Origin: Roseiarcus sp963774195
Lineage (GTDB): Bacteria; Pseudomonadota; Alphaproteobacteria; Rhizobiales; Beijerinckiaceae
NCBI GenBank assembly: GCA_963774195.1
Contig: CAVZDY010000001.1
Coordinates: 1,736,001-1,800,000, forward strand
Length of the DNA stretch: 64,000 nt
Reading direction: 5' to 3'
Each line of letters starts with the position of its first letter. Positions within the stretch are counted from its first letter, which is position 1. The position numbers were made by a program, and so were the translations under genes. The notes beneath the pieces were generated by a model. That model saw nothing but the letters and a program-made list of their open reading frames with translations, made no database searches and was not told the DNA's origin. Shown in pieces: positions 17,678 to 26,855 of the stretch.

Positions 17678-19171
17678 ATGCGCACGGTCAGTCAGTTCAT
17701 CAACGGCCAGAGCGTCACGCGCGCTGGCGCCGTCACCAGCCCGGTCTACGATCCGAGCACCGGGGAAGTGCAGGCCCGTCTGGAGCACGCTGACGCCGAA
17801 ATCCTGGCGGAGGCTGTCGGGGCCGCCAAGGCGGCGCAACCCGCCTGGGCCGCGATCGACCCCCAGCGCCGGGCCCGGGTAATGTTCAAGTTCAAGGCGC
17901 TGTTCGAAGAGCACATGCAGGAACTCGCCCACCTGATGTCCTCCGAACACGGCAAGATGCTGGACGACTCCAACGGCGAGCTGCAGCGCGGCTTGGAGGT
18001 AGCGGAGTTCGTCTGCGGCGCCCCGCATTTGCAGAAGGGCGAGTTCACCCAGGGCGCCGGCCCTGGCGTCAATGTCTATTCGATCCGCGAACCATTGGGG
18101 GTCGTCGCCGGAATTACGCCCTTCAACTTCCCCGCCATGATCCCAATCTGGATGCTGGGGCCGGCCATCGCCGTCGGCAACGCCATCATCCTGAAACCGT
18201 CCGAGCGCACCCCTTCCGCCGCCGTTCGGCTCGCGGAACTCGCCCTCGAAGCCGGCGTGCCCAGGGGGATTCTCAACATCGTGCATGGCGGCAAGGATGT
18301 CGGCGAAGCGATCACCGACCATCCTGACATCAAAGCCGTGAGCTTTGTCGGCTCGACTTCTGTGGCGAAGTCCGTCTACGCGCGCGGCGCGGCCAACGGC
18401 AAGCGCATGCAATGCATGGGCGGCGCAAAGAACCACGGCGTCATCCTGCCCGACGCTGATCTCGACCAAGTCGTTACGGCAGCCCTCGCCGGGGCCTTTG
18501 GCTCCGCCGGCGAGCGGTGCATGTCCATGCCGGTGATCGTGCCTGTCGGCCGGGAGACGGCCGAGGCGGTTCGGGAGCGCCTGCTGCAGGAGATTCCCAA
18601 GCTGCGGATCGGCGTCTCCGCTGATCCCGAGGCGCAAATGGGTCCGGTCGTCACGCCCGAACACAAGGAGAAGATCGAAGGCTATATCCGGCTGGCTGTC
18701 GACGAGGGCGCCGAACTCGTCATCGACGGGCGGGGCCGGAGCTTGCCGGGCCATGAGGAGGGGTTTTTCTCGTGGCCGACCCTGATCGATCACGCCACGC
18801 CCTCAATGAAGAGCTACCAGGACGAGATCTTCGGCCCGGTGCTGCAGATCGTTCGTGCGGAGACGTTCGAGGAGGCGCTGAGCTACCCGAACGTCCATCA
18901 CGAGGGCAACGCGGTTTCGGTCTTCACGCGCAATGGAGACGCGGCGCAGCGTTTCGTTGCCGAGGTCGCGGTGGGCATGGTGGGCGTCAATGTTCCGATG
19001 CCAACGCCGGTCGGCTTCTACAGCCATGGCGGCTGGAAGGACTCATCTTTCAGCGACCTCAACCAATATGGCGAGGACAGCATTCGCTTCTTCACGCGCA
19101 CCAAGGTGGTGACACAGCGCTGGCCGCACGGCGGACCGCCACCCGTCAGAGCTTCGTCCAGCAGAACATGA
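17678..19171 (+). CDS. mmsA: CoA-acylating methylmalonate-semialdehyde dehydrogenase
   Basis: 497 residues, the normal family length, with ATG at 17678 after GGAAGGAAG. Enzyme of valine, pyrimidine and myo-inositol breakdown: methylmalonate (or malonate) semialdehyde + NAD + CoA gives propionyl-CoA (or acetyl-CoA), CO2 and NADH. Seen: the N-terminal 'FINGQ', the ALDH Rossmann segment 'ITPFNFPAMIPIWMLGPAIA', the MMSDH-specific 'MGGAKNHGVILPDAD' in place of the ALDH 'ELGGK' with its glutamate, and the catalytic Cys281 in 'GERCMSMP'. The C-terminal 'FFTRTKVVTQRW' is also typical. No other valine or inositol genes are adjacent, so the pathway served is open. Confidence 0.95.
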   Translation: MRTVSQFINGQSVTRAGAVTSPVYDPSTGEVQARLEHADAEILAEAVGAAKAAQPAWAAIDPQRRARVMFKFKALFEEHMQELAHLMSSEHGKMLDDSNGELQRGLEVAEFVCGAPHLQKGEFTQGAGPGVNVYSIREPLGVVAGITPFNFPAMIPIWMLGPAIAVGNAIILKPSERTPSAAVRLAELALEAGVPRGILNIVHGGKDVGEAITDHPDIKAVSFVGSTSVAKSVYARGAANGKRMQCMGGAKNHGVILPDADLDQVVTAALAGAFGSAGERCMSMPVIVPVGRETAEAVRERLLQEIPKLRIGVSADPEAQMGPVVTPEHKEKIEGYIRLAVDEGAELVIDGRGRSLPGHEEGFFSWPTLIDHATPSMKSYQDEIFGPVLQIVRAETFEEALSYPNVHHEGNAVSVFTRNGDAAQRFVAEVAVGMVGVNVPMPTPVGFYSHGGWKDSSFSDLNQYGEDSIRFFTRTKVVTQRWPHGGPPPVRASSSRT

Positions 19172-19811
19172 GACACTTCGACCCAACCTGCGTCGCCGTA
19201 GACGGCAAGCCGCCTTTAGACCGTTAACGAGGCCCTGGGGCTGCTGGACATCAAGGAGGATTTCGTTTCGATCGGCTTACGGCTGCTGCCCGCCTACTGG
19301 ATTTTCTGGCGGCGACCGCGAGCCGTCGAGCCCGACCGAACGCGGACGGCTTTGACGACCTTGTTAGCAACCCCGTGCTCGACTTCCTTGCGCCCGAGAT
19401 GTGGTGGTGCGGCTGGACCGCCACCGCGGCGATCGGAGCCTTTGCGGTCGCGCTGCTCGCTGCGTTATTGCCCGAGCGATTGTGGCGCGGCGGGTTCCGG
19501 CCGGGATGGCTGTGGGCGACTCCAGCGCTCGCGATGATCGGATGCGTCTACCTCGCTTAGCGACTTTCGCACCGTGGGTTCGACGAACGGGTTTGAATGG
19601 CCGCTACGGGCGTGAAGCGGACGTTTGCGAACCCAGGACAACGCCGGCGCTTGTCAAGAGGGTCCCACCGGGCAAATGTGCTGGCCTAGGCGGCGTTCAT
19701 CCGGCGAATGTCGGCTCATCCAAATGGGAGGATTCCGGCAGCGGAACGGTGGCGGCCGCCAAGTTGTGATGGAAATGAAAATCCGCTCAACGTTTTGGAC
19801 AAGGACATTTA
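19172..19811. other. Intergenic stretch with a possible decayed small membrane-protein gene
   Basis: No confident gene. One frame from about 19249 to 19560 reads smoothly, including 'ARLLDFLAATASRRARP' and then a hydrophobic tail 'MWWCGWTATAAIGAFAVALL' with a second hydrophobic patch ending at TAG 19558. A strong AAGGAGG occurs at 19252, but there is no in-frame ATG, GTG or TTG at usable distance; the first in-frame GTG is at 19375 (61 codons). It may be a decayed or unusual-start small membrane protein. Confidence 0.3.
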
Positions 19812-21545
19812 ATGAAACCGCTCCAGAAGTCGAGTTTAGCCGCGATCGCTATCGCGCTAGCCACTCTTTCCTCCCCTCCGTATTGCATATTCGGATCGGA
19901 ATCGGCCTTTGCCGAGACTCCCATCACCTCTCAGCCGGCTGTTCTCACCGCGTCGGCTGTGGCCGTTGCCGATAAGTTCAGCGCCGACGCTGCGGAGCAA
20001 ATCTTGAAGGAGGGTGGCAACGCCGTCGATGCCGCCGCCGCGATCGCATTTACGCTTGCCGTGACCTACCCCGAGGCGGGCAATATTGGCGGCGGGGGCT
20101 TCATGACGATCTATATGAACGGCAAGCCTTACTTCCTCGATTATCGTGAACGGGCGCCGCTTGCGGCGACGAAGACCATGTATCTCGACGATCATGGCCA
20201 GGTGATCGATGGTATGAGCCTGTTCGGCTATCGCGCCGTGGGCGTTCCGGGCACGGTCGAGGGCATGTGGGAAGCGCAGCGGCGGTTCGGCAACTTGCGC
20301 TGGGCGCAGGTGCTCGCCCCCGCGATCAAATACGCGCGCGACGGCTTCGAGGTTGACGCGCAGTTGCAGCAACGCCGCGACGCCGCCGCAAAGGACTTTG
20401 CCGGCAAAACCAATTTCGAGGCGTTTTTCGGCAATCTCAAGCAAGGCGTCAACTTCGTTCAACCCGATCTGGCCGCCGTGCTGACGCGCATTGCGGAAGA
20501 AGGCGCGGAAGACTTCTACGATGGCGAGACCGCTGACTTGATCGCCGCCTCCATGCGCGGTCACGGGTTAATCACGAAGCGCGATCTGCACGAATACAGG
20601 GCCGTCTGGCGACAGCCGATTCTCGCGGACTGGAACGGTTATCGAATCATCACCGCGCCGCCGCCGAGTTCGGGCGGCATCGGCCTGGTGCAATTGTTGA
20701 AGATGAAGGCGGATCTACAACCTGACTTCAAGGGCGTGCCGCTGAATTCGGCGCAATACATGCACCTGGACGCGGAAATCGAAAAGCGGGTTTTCGCCGA
20801 TCGCGCGCAATACCTCGGCGATCCCGATTTCTACCAAGTGCCGATCGCCCAATTGACTGACGATTCCTACATCGCCAAGCGCGCCGCCGAAGTCAACGAG
20901 AGCGCGCCGTCCGATACGAAAAGCGTGCAGCCGGGGCTCGGCACGGCGATGCCGGAAAAGGCCGAGACGACGCATTTCTCGGTTGTCGACAAGTGGGGCA
21001 ACGCGGTGTCGAACACCTACACGATCAACGGCTATTTCGGTTCGGGTGTGGTGGTGGAAGGCGCCGGCATCGTGCTCAACGACGAGATGGATGACTTCTC
21101 GGCGAAGCCCGGCGTCGCGAACATGTTTGGCGTTGTCGGCAGCGACGCCAATGCGATCGAGCCGAAGAAGCGGCCGCTGTCGTCGATGAGCCCCACCATC
21201 CTGACAAAGGACGGCAAGGTGTCTCTCGTGATCGGCACGCCCGGCGGATCGCGCATCTTCACGTCGATCTTTCAGGTCATCAGCGACATATACGATTTCA
21301 ACATGCCGCTGGCTGACGCGGTGGGCGCGATGCGTTTCCACCATCAATTGCTGCCGCCGAACACGATCTTTTGGGAACCTTACAAACCCATCGAGGGCGA
21401 ACTGGCCAAACAGATCGAAGCCAAGGGCTATGTGCTGAAGGGGCAGAGTTTCAGCGGCGACATTCAGGCCATCAAGATCAATGGCGATACACCGGAAGCG
21501 GCGACCGACCCGCGCGGCCGCGGGGTGACACGAGTGATCCAGTAG
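19812..21545 (+). CDS. ggt: Gamma-glutamyltransferase (glutathione hydrolase proenzyme)
   Basis: 577 residues, the usual GGT proenzyme length. The N-terminus is a signal sequence ending near 'SAFAET', so the enzyme is periplasmic. Family signatures: 'GGNAVDAAAAIAFTLAVTYP', 'GNIGGGGF', 'YRERAP' (the substrate-binding arginine region) and the autocleavage site 'AETTHFSVVD', where Thr386 would become the nucleophile of the small subunit. 'PLSSMSPTI' and 'GTPGGSRI' line the oxyanion region. GGT cleaves glutathione and other γ-glutamyl compounds. It stands alone between mmsA and the lacI-type gene, each separated by more than 300 bp. Confidence 0.95.
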   Translation: MKPLQKSSLAAIAIALATLSSPPYCIFGSESAFAETPITSQPAVLTASAVAVADKFSADAAEQILKEGGNAVDAAAAIAFTLAVTYPEAGNIGGGGFMTIYMNGKPYFLDYRERAPLAATKTMYLDDHGQVIDGMSLFGYRAVGVPGTVEGMWEAQRRFGNLRWAQVLAPAIKYARDGFEVDAQLQQRRDAAAKDFAGKTNFEAFFGNLKQGVNFVQPDLAAVLTRIAEEGAEDFYDGETADLIAASMRGHGLITKRDLHEYRAVWRQPILADWNGYRIITAPPPSSGGIGLVQLLKMKADLQPDFKGVPLNSAQYMHLDAEIEKRVFADRAQYLGDPDFYQVPIAQLTDDSYIAKRAAEVNESAPSDTKSVQPGLGTAMPEKAETTHFSVVDKWGNAVSNTYTINGYFGSGVVVEGAGIVLNDEMDDFSAKPGVANMFGVVGSDANAIEPKKRPLSSMSPTILTKDGKVSLVIGTPGGSRIFTSIFQVISDIYDFNMPLADAVGAMRFHHQLLPPNTIFWEPYKPIEGELAKQIEAKGYVLKGQSFSGDIQAIKINGDTPEAATDPRGRGVTRVIQ

Positions 21546-21856
21546 CCATGCTCGCGTGTCATTGATGGCCCGGCAAGAGCCCGAGGAACCCGTCCGCAAG
21601 CGCCACGGCCTGCGGCTCGGGACTTGTGCTCTCGCCGTCGAACAGGAGGGGCTGCCAGCTGATCTAAGGTCTCGCCGTTGCTTTGCGTTCGCGCCCGACG
21701 CGAGGCGCATTGTTGAGCCGGGTCCATTCCTCCACGGAGACCGCGAGGTAGCCCGAAGCCGCGAGCGCGCGGCGGAACTCCTCCGCCGTCGCCACGATCC
21801 GCGACGCCAGCGCGCCGTCCGGAACATGGCGCTTCAGGGCGTCGCCCCCAGGCCCG
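21546..21856. other. Intergenic stretch with possible degraded coding sequence on the minus strand
   Basis: On the minus strand one frame reads 'RHVPDGALASRIVATAEEFR', continues to 'VSVEEWTRLNNAPRVG', reaches a stop, and after it 'SWQPLLFDGESTSPEPQAV' before another stop near 21560. The composition looks protein-like, but the family is not recognised and the internal stop suggests decay. No gene is called. Confidence 0.3.
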
Positions 21857-23032
21857 TCAACGGCCCCCGGGCGCCGCGACAGAGTGCCGTTCGATCAAAG
21901 GTCCGTCGAACTTGATCGTCATCGGCCTCGACGCCTTTTTGTGAAATGCAAGATCAATCAGCAACTCCGCCGCCCTCCTTCCCATTTCGTAGTTGGGCAG
22001 CACCAATGTTGAAAGCGGCGGATGCGTATAGCGCGCCAGTTCCTGGTCATCATATCCCATGATCGAAAGATCCTCTGGAATATGCAGACCCAGCTTGGTC
22101 GCCGCTTCGAGCGCGCCCATGGCCATGAGATCATTGGCGCAGAAAATAGCGGTCGGAGGGCTGGGCAGCCTGAGAAGTTCCAAGGCGAGTTGATACCCTT
22201 GCAACGGTAACCAGTCGCCGCTGCGCAATAGACTTGGATCAAACGCGATATCCGCGGTGGCGAGGGCTTGGCGATAGCCCTTAAGCCGATCCGCCGACGC
22301 CTCCATCCAGGGTTCGCCGTTGATGAAGCCGATCCGGCTATGGCCCTTTGTCAGGAGGTATCGGGTCGCCGTGAAAGCGCCGGCGACTTCCCCCGGGACG
22401 ATCGCGTGGCTGCGTCGGTCCGCACTGTGACAGTTCAACAGCACCGTGGGCAGCGCGAGAAGCTCGGAAGGGAGAGAGACCCGCCGCGTGCAAATCGTCG
22501 AATAGATCACGCCGATGACGCTCGGATCTCGCAGGATCGACTGGATCGTCATGGCCTCCAGTTCGGGGTTCGATCTCGTCACATGCGCTGCCACAAGAAA
22601 TCCGCTTTCCCAGCCCGCGTCCCGCGCTCCGTCAAAGCTGACGACAGGATGCGGACTGGTCGATATTTCATCGACGATATAGGCAATGACGTTGCGCTGC
22701 GAAGCGCCTAGAAAAGGCCGCCGCGCGCTAGGCAACTCGTAGCCGATTTCGCGCGCGGTTTCGACGACGCGCTTGCGTGTCGCGTCGGAAATCCGGGCGG
22801 AGATAGTCCGATTCAGGATCAACGAGACGCTTGTCTGCGATACGCCGGCGATGCGCGCGACATCCGTCATCGTTGGTTTGCGGCGGACGGCCCCTGTCCG
22901 GCGATCTGCCTTTTCCGCGGGGCGCTTTCCTCGCGCCGAAGCCAATTTCGGCGAGACGTCCGCGTCCTGCACGAAGCGCTCGCCCTCGTCGCGCGGCCGT
23001 TCAGGCGACCAGAAGGAAGCTCGTTTGGCCAT
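21857..23032 (-). CDS. LacI-family transcriptional regulator of the adjacent sugar importer
   Basis: 391 residues from ATG 23032. The LacI helix-turn-helix starts only at about residue 54 ('TMTDVARIAGVSQTSVSLIL'), after a charged N-terminal extension of about 50 residues that is unusual for the family. An alternative start at M55 (22870) would give the normal length of about 337. The hinge 'ETAREIGYELP' and a periplasmic-binding-protein-like effector domain follow ('GVIYSTICTRRV', 'HSRIGFINGEP', 'PPTAIFCANDLMAMGA', 'LSIMGYDDQELARY'). It is divergent from the four-gene importer, with a palindrome in the shared 149-bp region, so control of that operon by a sugar effector is the likely role. Confidence 0.92.
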   Translation of the reverse strand: MAKRASFWSPERPRDEGERFVQDADVSPKLASARGKRPAEKADRRTGAVRRKPTMTDVARIAGVSQTSVSLILNRTISARISDATRKRVVETAREIGYELPSARRPFLGASQRNVIAYIVDEISTSPHPVVSFDGARDAGWESGFLVAAHVTRSNPELEAMTIQSILRDPSVIGVIYSTICTRRVSLPSELLALPTVLLNCHSADRRSHAIVPGEVAGAFTATRYLLTKGHSRIGFINGEPWMEASADRLKGYRQALATADIAFDPSLLRSGDWLPLQGYQLALELLRLPSPPTAIFCANDLMAMGALEAATKLGLHIPEDLSIMGYDDQELARYTHPPLSTLVLPNYEMGRRAAELLIDLAFHKKASRPMTIKFDGPLIERHSVAAPGGR

Positions 23033-23104
23033 TCCCGCCCTTATTTATAGTTTTTTGATGCCCCGCATCGATCCAATGGATGCGCTGACATATTAGCCTT
23101 GACT

Positions 23105-23119
23105 GATAATATCATTATC
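23105..23119. promoter_or_regulatory. Palindromic operator inside the sugar-importer promoter
   Basis: GATAAT-ATC-ATTATC is a perfect 6+6 dyad around 3 bp. It occupies the spacer between TTGACT (23099-23104, a good -35) and CTTAGT (23122-23127, a weak -10) with 17-bp spacing. A repressor bound here would occlude RNA polymerase. The divergent LacI-type protein is the obvious binder; this is inference from position. Confidence 0.6.
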
Positions 23120-23181
23120 GGCTTAGTTGGCAATTGGGACGCGTGGGAACATACGCGACCGAGGAAACCCAGGAGAGTTTG

Positions 23182-24162
23182 ATGACGATCATGAATCGGC
23201 GCGTCGTTCTTTTGTCGACGGTCGCGACGGCCGCGGCCTTCGCCACCAGCGCCCTGGCCCAGGGACTTCCGCCTCTCAAGCCAAAAGCCACCTATAAGGT
23301 CGGGTTCGCGCAGACCGAGAGCAACAATCCGTGGCGCCTCGCGCAAACCGCGAGCATGAAAGCCGAAGCGGAGAAGCTCGGCTGGCAGTTCGTGTATACC
23401 GACGCCGCTGGTTCGGCAGCCAAACAGGTCGCCGACGTCAACAGCATGATCGCCCAAGGCGTCGACGTCATCTTCCTTTCGCCTCGCGAAGAGAAGCCGT
23501 TGATCCCGGCCGTCATGGCCGCCAAGAAGGCTGGCATTCCGCTCTTCCTGATCGACCGCAGCGTGGACGCCAATCTGGCCAAGGCCGGCAAGGATTACGT
23601 CGCGTTCATTGGTTCGGATTTCGTGCTCGAAGGCAAGCAGGCTGGCGAATGGCTGGTCAAGGCGACCGGCGGCAAGGCGACCATTCTCGAGATCGAAGGC
23701 TCCACCGGCTCCTCGCCCGCGAACGATCGCAAGAAGGGCTTCGACGCGGTGATCGCGGCCAATCCCGGCATGAAGATCGTGGCGTCGCAGAGTGGCGATT
23801 TCGCCCGAGACAAGGGTCGCCAGGTCGCGGAAGCGCTGTTGCAGGCCCATCCCGAAGCCAACGTCATCTATGCTCACAACGACGAGATGGCGATCGGCGC
23901 CATCGCCGCGATCGAGGCGGCCGGCAAGAAGCCGGGCAAGGACATTATCGTCGTATCGATCGACGGCGAGAAGGACGGACTGCAGGCGATCATCGACGGC
24001 AAGATGGGCGCGACCGTGGAATGCAACCCTCGCTTCGGACCCGCTGCCTATGCCGCCGCGATCTCCTATTCCAAGGGTGAGACGATCCCGCCGGTCATGA
24101 CCAACAAGGACAATTTCTACGACGCGAGCAACGCCGCCGCGAGCATTGCTGGATCGTACTGA
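23182..24162 (+). CDS. ytfQ: Sugar ABC transporter periplasmic binding protein, YtfQ-like
   Basis: 326 residues starting at ATG 23182 after AGGAGAG. A signal peptide ends at 'ATSALAQG'. The mature protein follows the pentose/galactofuranose-binding family: 'YKVGFAQTESNNPWRLAQT', 'IAQGVDVIFLSPREEKPLIP', 'LFLIDRSVD', 'VLEGKQAGEWLVK', 'NDRKKGFDAVI', 'SQSGDFARDKG', 'VIYAHNDEMAIGAI', 'ISIDGEKDGLQAI'-type segments. 'IDRSVD' and 'SQSGDF-R-KG' match E. coli YtfQ, the galactofuranose-binding protein. It is the first gene of a complete operon with one ATPase and two permeases in the ytfQRT-yjfF order. The actual sugar is not proven. Confidence 0.88.
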   Translation: MTIMNRRVVLLSTVATAAAFATSALAQGLPPLKPKATYKVGFAQTESNNPWRLAQTASMKAEAEKLGWQFVYTDAAGSAAKQVADVNSMIAQGVDVIFLSPREEKPLIPAVMAAKKAGIPLFLIDRSVDANLAKAGKDYVAFIGSDFVLEGKQAGEWLVKATGGKATILEIEGSTGSSPANDRKKGFDAVIAANPGMKIVASQSGDFARDKGRQVAEALLQAHPEANVIYAHNDEMAIGAIAAIEAAGKKPGKDIIVVSIDGEKDGLQAIIDGKMGATVECNPRFGPAAYAAAISYSKGETIPPVMTNKDNFYDASNAAASIAGSY

Positions 24163-24164
24163 CG

Positions 24165-24218
24165 CGCGAAGGATCGCCTTCGCGTAGGCCCGGATTCGCG
24201 CAAGCTGAAACCGGGCCT
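24165..24218 (+). promoter_or_regulatory. Two consecutive stem-loops between binding-protein and ATPase genes
   Basis: Stem 1: CGCGAAGG (24165-24172), loop ATCG, CCTTCGCG (24177-24184), directly after the stop codon. Stem 2: AGGCCCGG (24186-24193), 17-base loop, CCGGGCCT (24211-24218), followed by a pyrimidine-rich run with TTCTTTTCTC. Such structures commonly stabilise the binding-protein message and partly terminate transcription, so that the binding protein outnumbers the transporter. Confidence 0.6.
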
Positions 24219-24306
24219 CTCTTGCTTCTTTTCTCTGGCGCTACATAATTCAAGCAGCGCGTGACCTCGATGACGGGCGTTTCGCGTAAGGGGAGACGAG
24301 GGGTCA

Positions 24307-25860
24307 ATGACAGCCACGGCGCCGGTTGCCTTTCCGCTGTTGTCGATGCGCGCGATCAGCAAGTCCTTCGGCGGCATTCCCGCCTTGAGCGCAGCGACGC
24401 TCGACGTTGCGGCTGGCGAGGTCCATGCGCTAATCGGCCAAAACGGCGCCGGCAAGTCGACGATGATCAAGATCCTGACCGGCTATGTCGCGCGGGACGC
24501 CGGCGAGATCTCCTTCGATGGCGGCGCCTTCGAGGCCAGTTCCCCGCAGGATGCTCAGTCCAAGGGGATCAGCACGATCTATCAGGAAATCAATCTCGTC
24601 CCGTATCGCTCGATCACCGAAAACATCTGTCTAGGCCGCGAAAGCCGTAGATTCGGATTTCTCGACTGGGCGGCGATGCACGCGGAGGCGAAGGCGTTGC
24701 TTTCCCGGTTCCAAATCGACGTCGACGTACGTCGGCCGCTCATGCATTTCAGCACGGCGACGCAACAGATGGTGGCGATTGCGCGCGCGATCGGCTTCAA
24801 GGCCAAACTCGTGATCATGGACGAACCGACTTCGTCGCTCGACGAGCGCGAAGTCGAAGTGCTGTTCGACGTCATCCGGCAACTGAAGAATTCCGGCGTA
24901 TCCGTCATATTCGTCAGCCATAAGCTCGATGAGCTCTACGCCGTCTGCGATCGCGTCACGATCATGCGCGACGGTCGCACGGTGAAAATCGCCGACATGA
25001 AGGACATCAGCAAGGTCGAACTCGTCGCGAGCATGCTGGGGCGCGATGTCGCGCAGGTCGCCAAGAGCGCGACGGCGTTCGGCGGACGGAGGTCACACAT
25101 CGGCGCCGTCGCGCTCGAAGCCTCGCGCTTGAGCGCGGGTCATAAGGTTCATGACGTTTCTTTCAGCGTTCGCCGCGGCGAAATCGTCGGTTTCGCGGGC
25201 CTGCTGGGATCGGGCCGCACCGAGACCGCGCGTCTGGTGTTCGGGGCGGACCCCATCCGCACGGGCCGGCTTGCGATCGATGGCGTCTCGTTCTCTCCGC
25301 AAGAGCCCGCCGACGCCATTGCGCGGGGCGTCGGATTCGCCTCCGAGGACCGCAAGCTGGAGGGCATCATACCGGACATGTCGGTAGCCGAAAATCTTAC
25401 GCTGGCCCTCCTGCCGCAGTTCACCCGGGCGGGCGTCGTCGACAGCGCGAAGCAGCGCGCGGTGGTCGAGAAGTTCATTACGAACCTTGGCGTCAAGTGC
25501 GCGGGCCCGGATCAGCCGATCCGCGAGCTCTCCGGCGGCAATCAACAGAAGGTCCTGCTCGCGCGGTGGCTCGCGATGAGTCCCAAGCTGCTAATCCTTG
25601 ATGAGCCCACGCGCGGCATCGACGTCGGCGCCAAGGCTGAGATCCAGAGGATCATCAAGCAACTCGCCGAGGATGGTCTCGGCGTCCTGATGATTTCGTC
25701 CGAACTGGAGGAAATCATCGAAGGCTCGGATCGCGTCTTCGTGCTTCGCGAAGGGCACAACGTAGCCGAATTTTCCCATGATGAGGCGAGCGAAGCGGCT
25801 GTGATGTCGGCCATGGCCCATGGCGAGGCCAATCGAAGCGAGGAAGAACGGGCGCTATGA
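24307..25860 (+). CDS. ytfR: Sugar ABC transporter ATP-binding protein, YtfR-like
   Basis: 517 residues with two ABC ATPase halves, as in the RbsA/MglA/YtfR class. Half 1 has Walker A GQNGAGKST (about residue 46) and Walker B 'LVIMDEPTSSLDE', but its signature is degenerate ('FSTATQQM' where LSGGQ is expected). Half 2 has a degenerate Walker A region ('GLLGSGRTE') with canonical 'LSGGNQQKVLLARWL' and 'LLILDEPTRGIDVGA'. This division of labour is normal for the family. Its stop overlaps the first permease start (ATGA). It powers sugar import together with the binding protein and two permeases. Confidence 0.92.
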   Translation: MTATAPVAFPLLSMRAISKSFGGIPALSAATLDVAAGEVHALIGQNGAGKSTMIKILTGYVARDAGEISFDGGAFEASSPQDAQSKGISTIYQEINLVPYRSITENICLGRESRRFGFLDWAAMHAEAKALLSRFQIDVDVRRPLMHFSTATQQMVAIARAIGFKAKLVIMDEPTSSLDEREVEVLFDVIRQLKNSGVSVIFVSHKLDELYAVCDRVTIMRDGRTVKIADMKDISKVELVASMLGRDVAQVAKSATAFGGRRSHIGAVALEASRLSAGHKVHDVSFSVRRGEIVGFAGLLGSGRTETARLVFGADPIRTGRLAIDGVSFSPQEPADAIARGVGFASEDRKLEGIIPDMSVAENLTLALLPQFTRAGVVDSAKQRAVVEKFITNLGVKCAGPDQPIRELSGGNQQKVLLARWLAMSPKLLILDEPTRGIDVGAKAEIQRIIKQLAEDGLGVLMISSELEEIIEGSDRVFVLREGHNVAEFSHDEASEAAVMSAMAHGEANRSEEERAL

Positions 25861-26852
25861 CCCAGGCGGAGATTGCCAACACGAGTGTTTCCCCTCGGCG
25901 CGAATGGCGGCCCACGGTGGCGCGATACGCGACGCTTGTGGCCTTGCTCGCCTTGATCGCGTTCAATTTCGCCTTCACCAACCAGTTCGCATCGATCCAA
26001 ACCCTCTACGTCAATCTGACGCAGGTCGCGACGATTGTCATCGTGGGCGTCGGCATGACGCTGGTGATCGCCACGGGCGGCATCGACCTCTCGGTAGGAT
26101 CGCTAATGGCGATTTCGGGGGCCATCGCGCCGATCATTTTTTTGGGGAAGATCTATCCCATCGGGGAGATTCATGTCGCCGTCGCCGTAGCGATGATTGT
26201 CGCCGTTGCTGTGGCCGGAGCCTTTGGATGGTTCAACGGCTGGCTGATTACGCGATTTCGTATCCAGCCGATCATCGCCACCCTGGTCTTGTTCATCGCC
26301 GGACGTGGCATCGCGCAGGTCTCCACCAACGGCAATTTGCAGCCGTTCAAGACGCCGGCGTTCCAGTGGATAGGCCTCGGGCGCTGGTTCGGCGTACCCG
26401 TTCAGGTCGTGATCATGGTGGTGCTTGTCATAGCAGCGGCTTGGGTGCTGAAGAGTTCCTTGTTTGGCAGGCATATCCTGGCGATTGGCGGCAACGAACG
26501 CGCGGCCCGACTCGCCGGCGTGCCGGTCGCCAGCGTGAAGCGATGGGTCTATTGCATCAGTGGCCTTTGCTCGGGAATCGCGGGTCTGGTCGTCATCGCG
26601 ATCAACTCCTCCAGCGACGCCAATCTGGTGGGCCTGGGCATGGAGCTCGACGCCATCGCGGCGGTGGCAGTCGGGGGCACACTGCTTAGCGGTGGGCGAG
26701 CGACGGTCTGGGGCACCCTGCTGGGGGCGCTCATCATCCAGCTCGTTCGCTACACACTGCTCGCAAACGGCGTGCCTGACGACGTCGCTAAGCTGGTGAA
26801 GGCCGGCCTGATCGTCGCGGCGGTTTGGCTGCAAGGCCGAGGGAGGGCCTAA
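25857..26852 (+). CDS. ytfT: Sugar ABC transporter permease, YtfT-like
   Basis: 331 residues, strongly hydrophobic, with about eight to ten membrane spans. The RbsC-type signature 'VIATGGIDLSVGSLMAISGA' is at about residues 60-80, and 'FGRHILAIGGNERAARLAGV' is in the cytoplasmic loop that contacts the ATPase. Overlaps the ATPase gene by 4 bp and is 3 bp from the second permease. Two different permeases in one operon is the E. coli ytfT/yjfF arrangement, where they form the membrane heterodimer. Confidence 0.9.
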   Translation: MTQAEIANTSVSPRREWRPTVARYATLVALLALIAFNFAFTNQFASIQTLYVNLTQVATIVIVGVGMTLVIATGGIDLSVGSLMAISGAIAPIIFLGKIYPIGEIHVAVAVAMIVAVAVAGAFGWFNGWLITRFRIQPIIATLVLFIAGRGIAQVSTNGNLQPFKTPAFQWIGLGRWFGVPVQVVIMVVLVIAAAWVLKSSLFGRHILAIGGNERAARLAGVPVASVKRWVYCISGLCSGIAGLVVIAINSSSDANLVGLGMELDAIAAVAVGGTLLSGGRATVWGTLLGALIIQLVRYTLLANGVPDDVAKLVKAGLIVAAVWLQGRGRA

Positions 26853-26855
26853 GTC

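Noticed and set aside
19252..19560. Small membrane-protein gene with a strong AAGGAGG upstream
   Set aside because: There is no ATG, GTG or TTG at the right distance in the hydrophobic frame; it is kept only as a low-confidence note in the intergenic entry.
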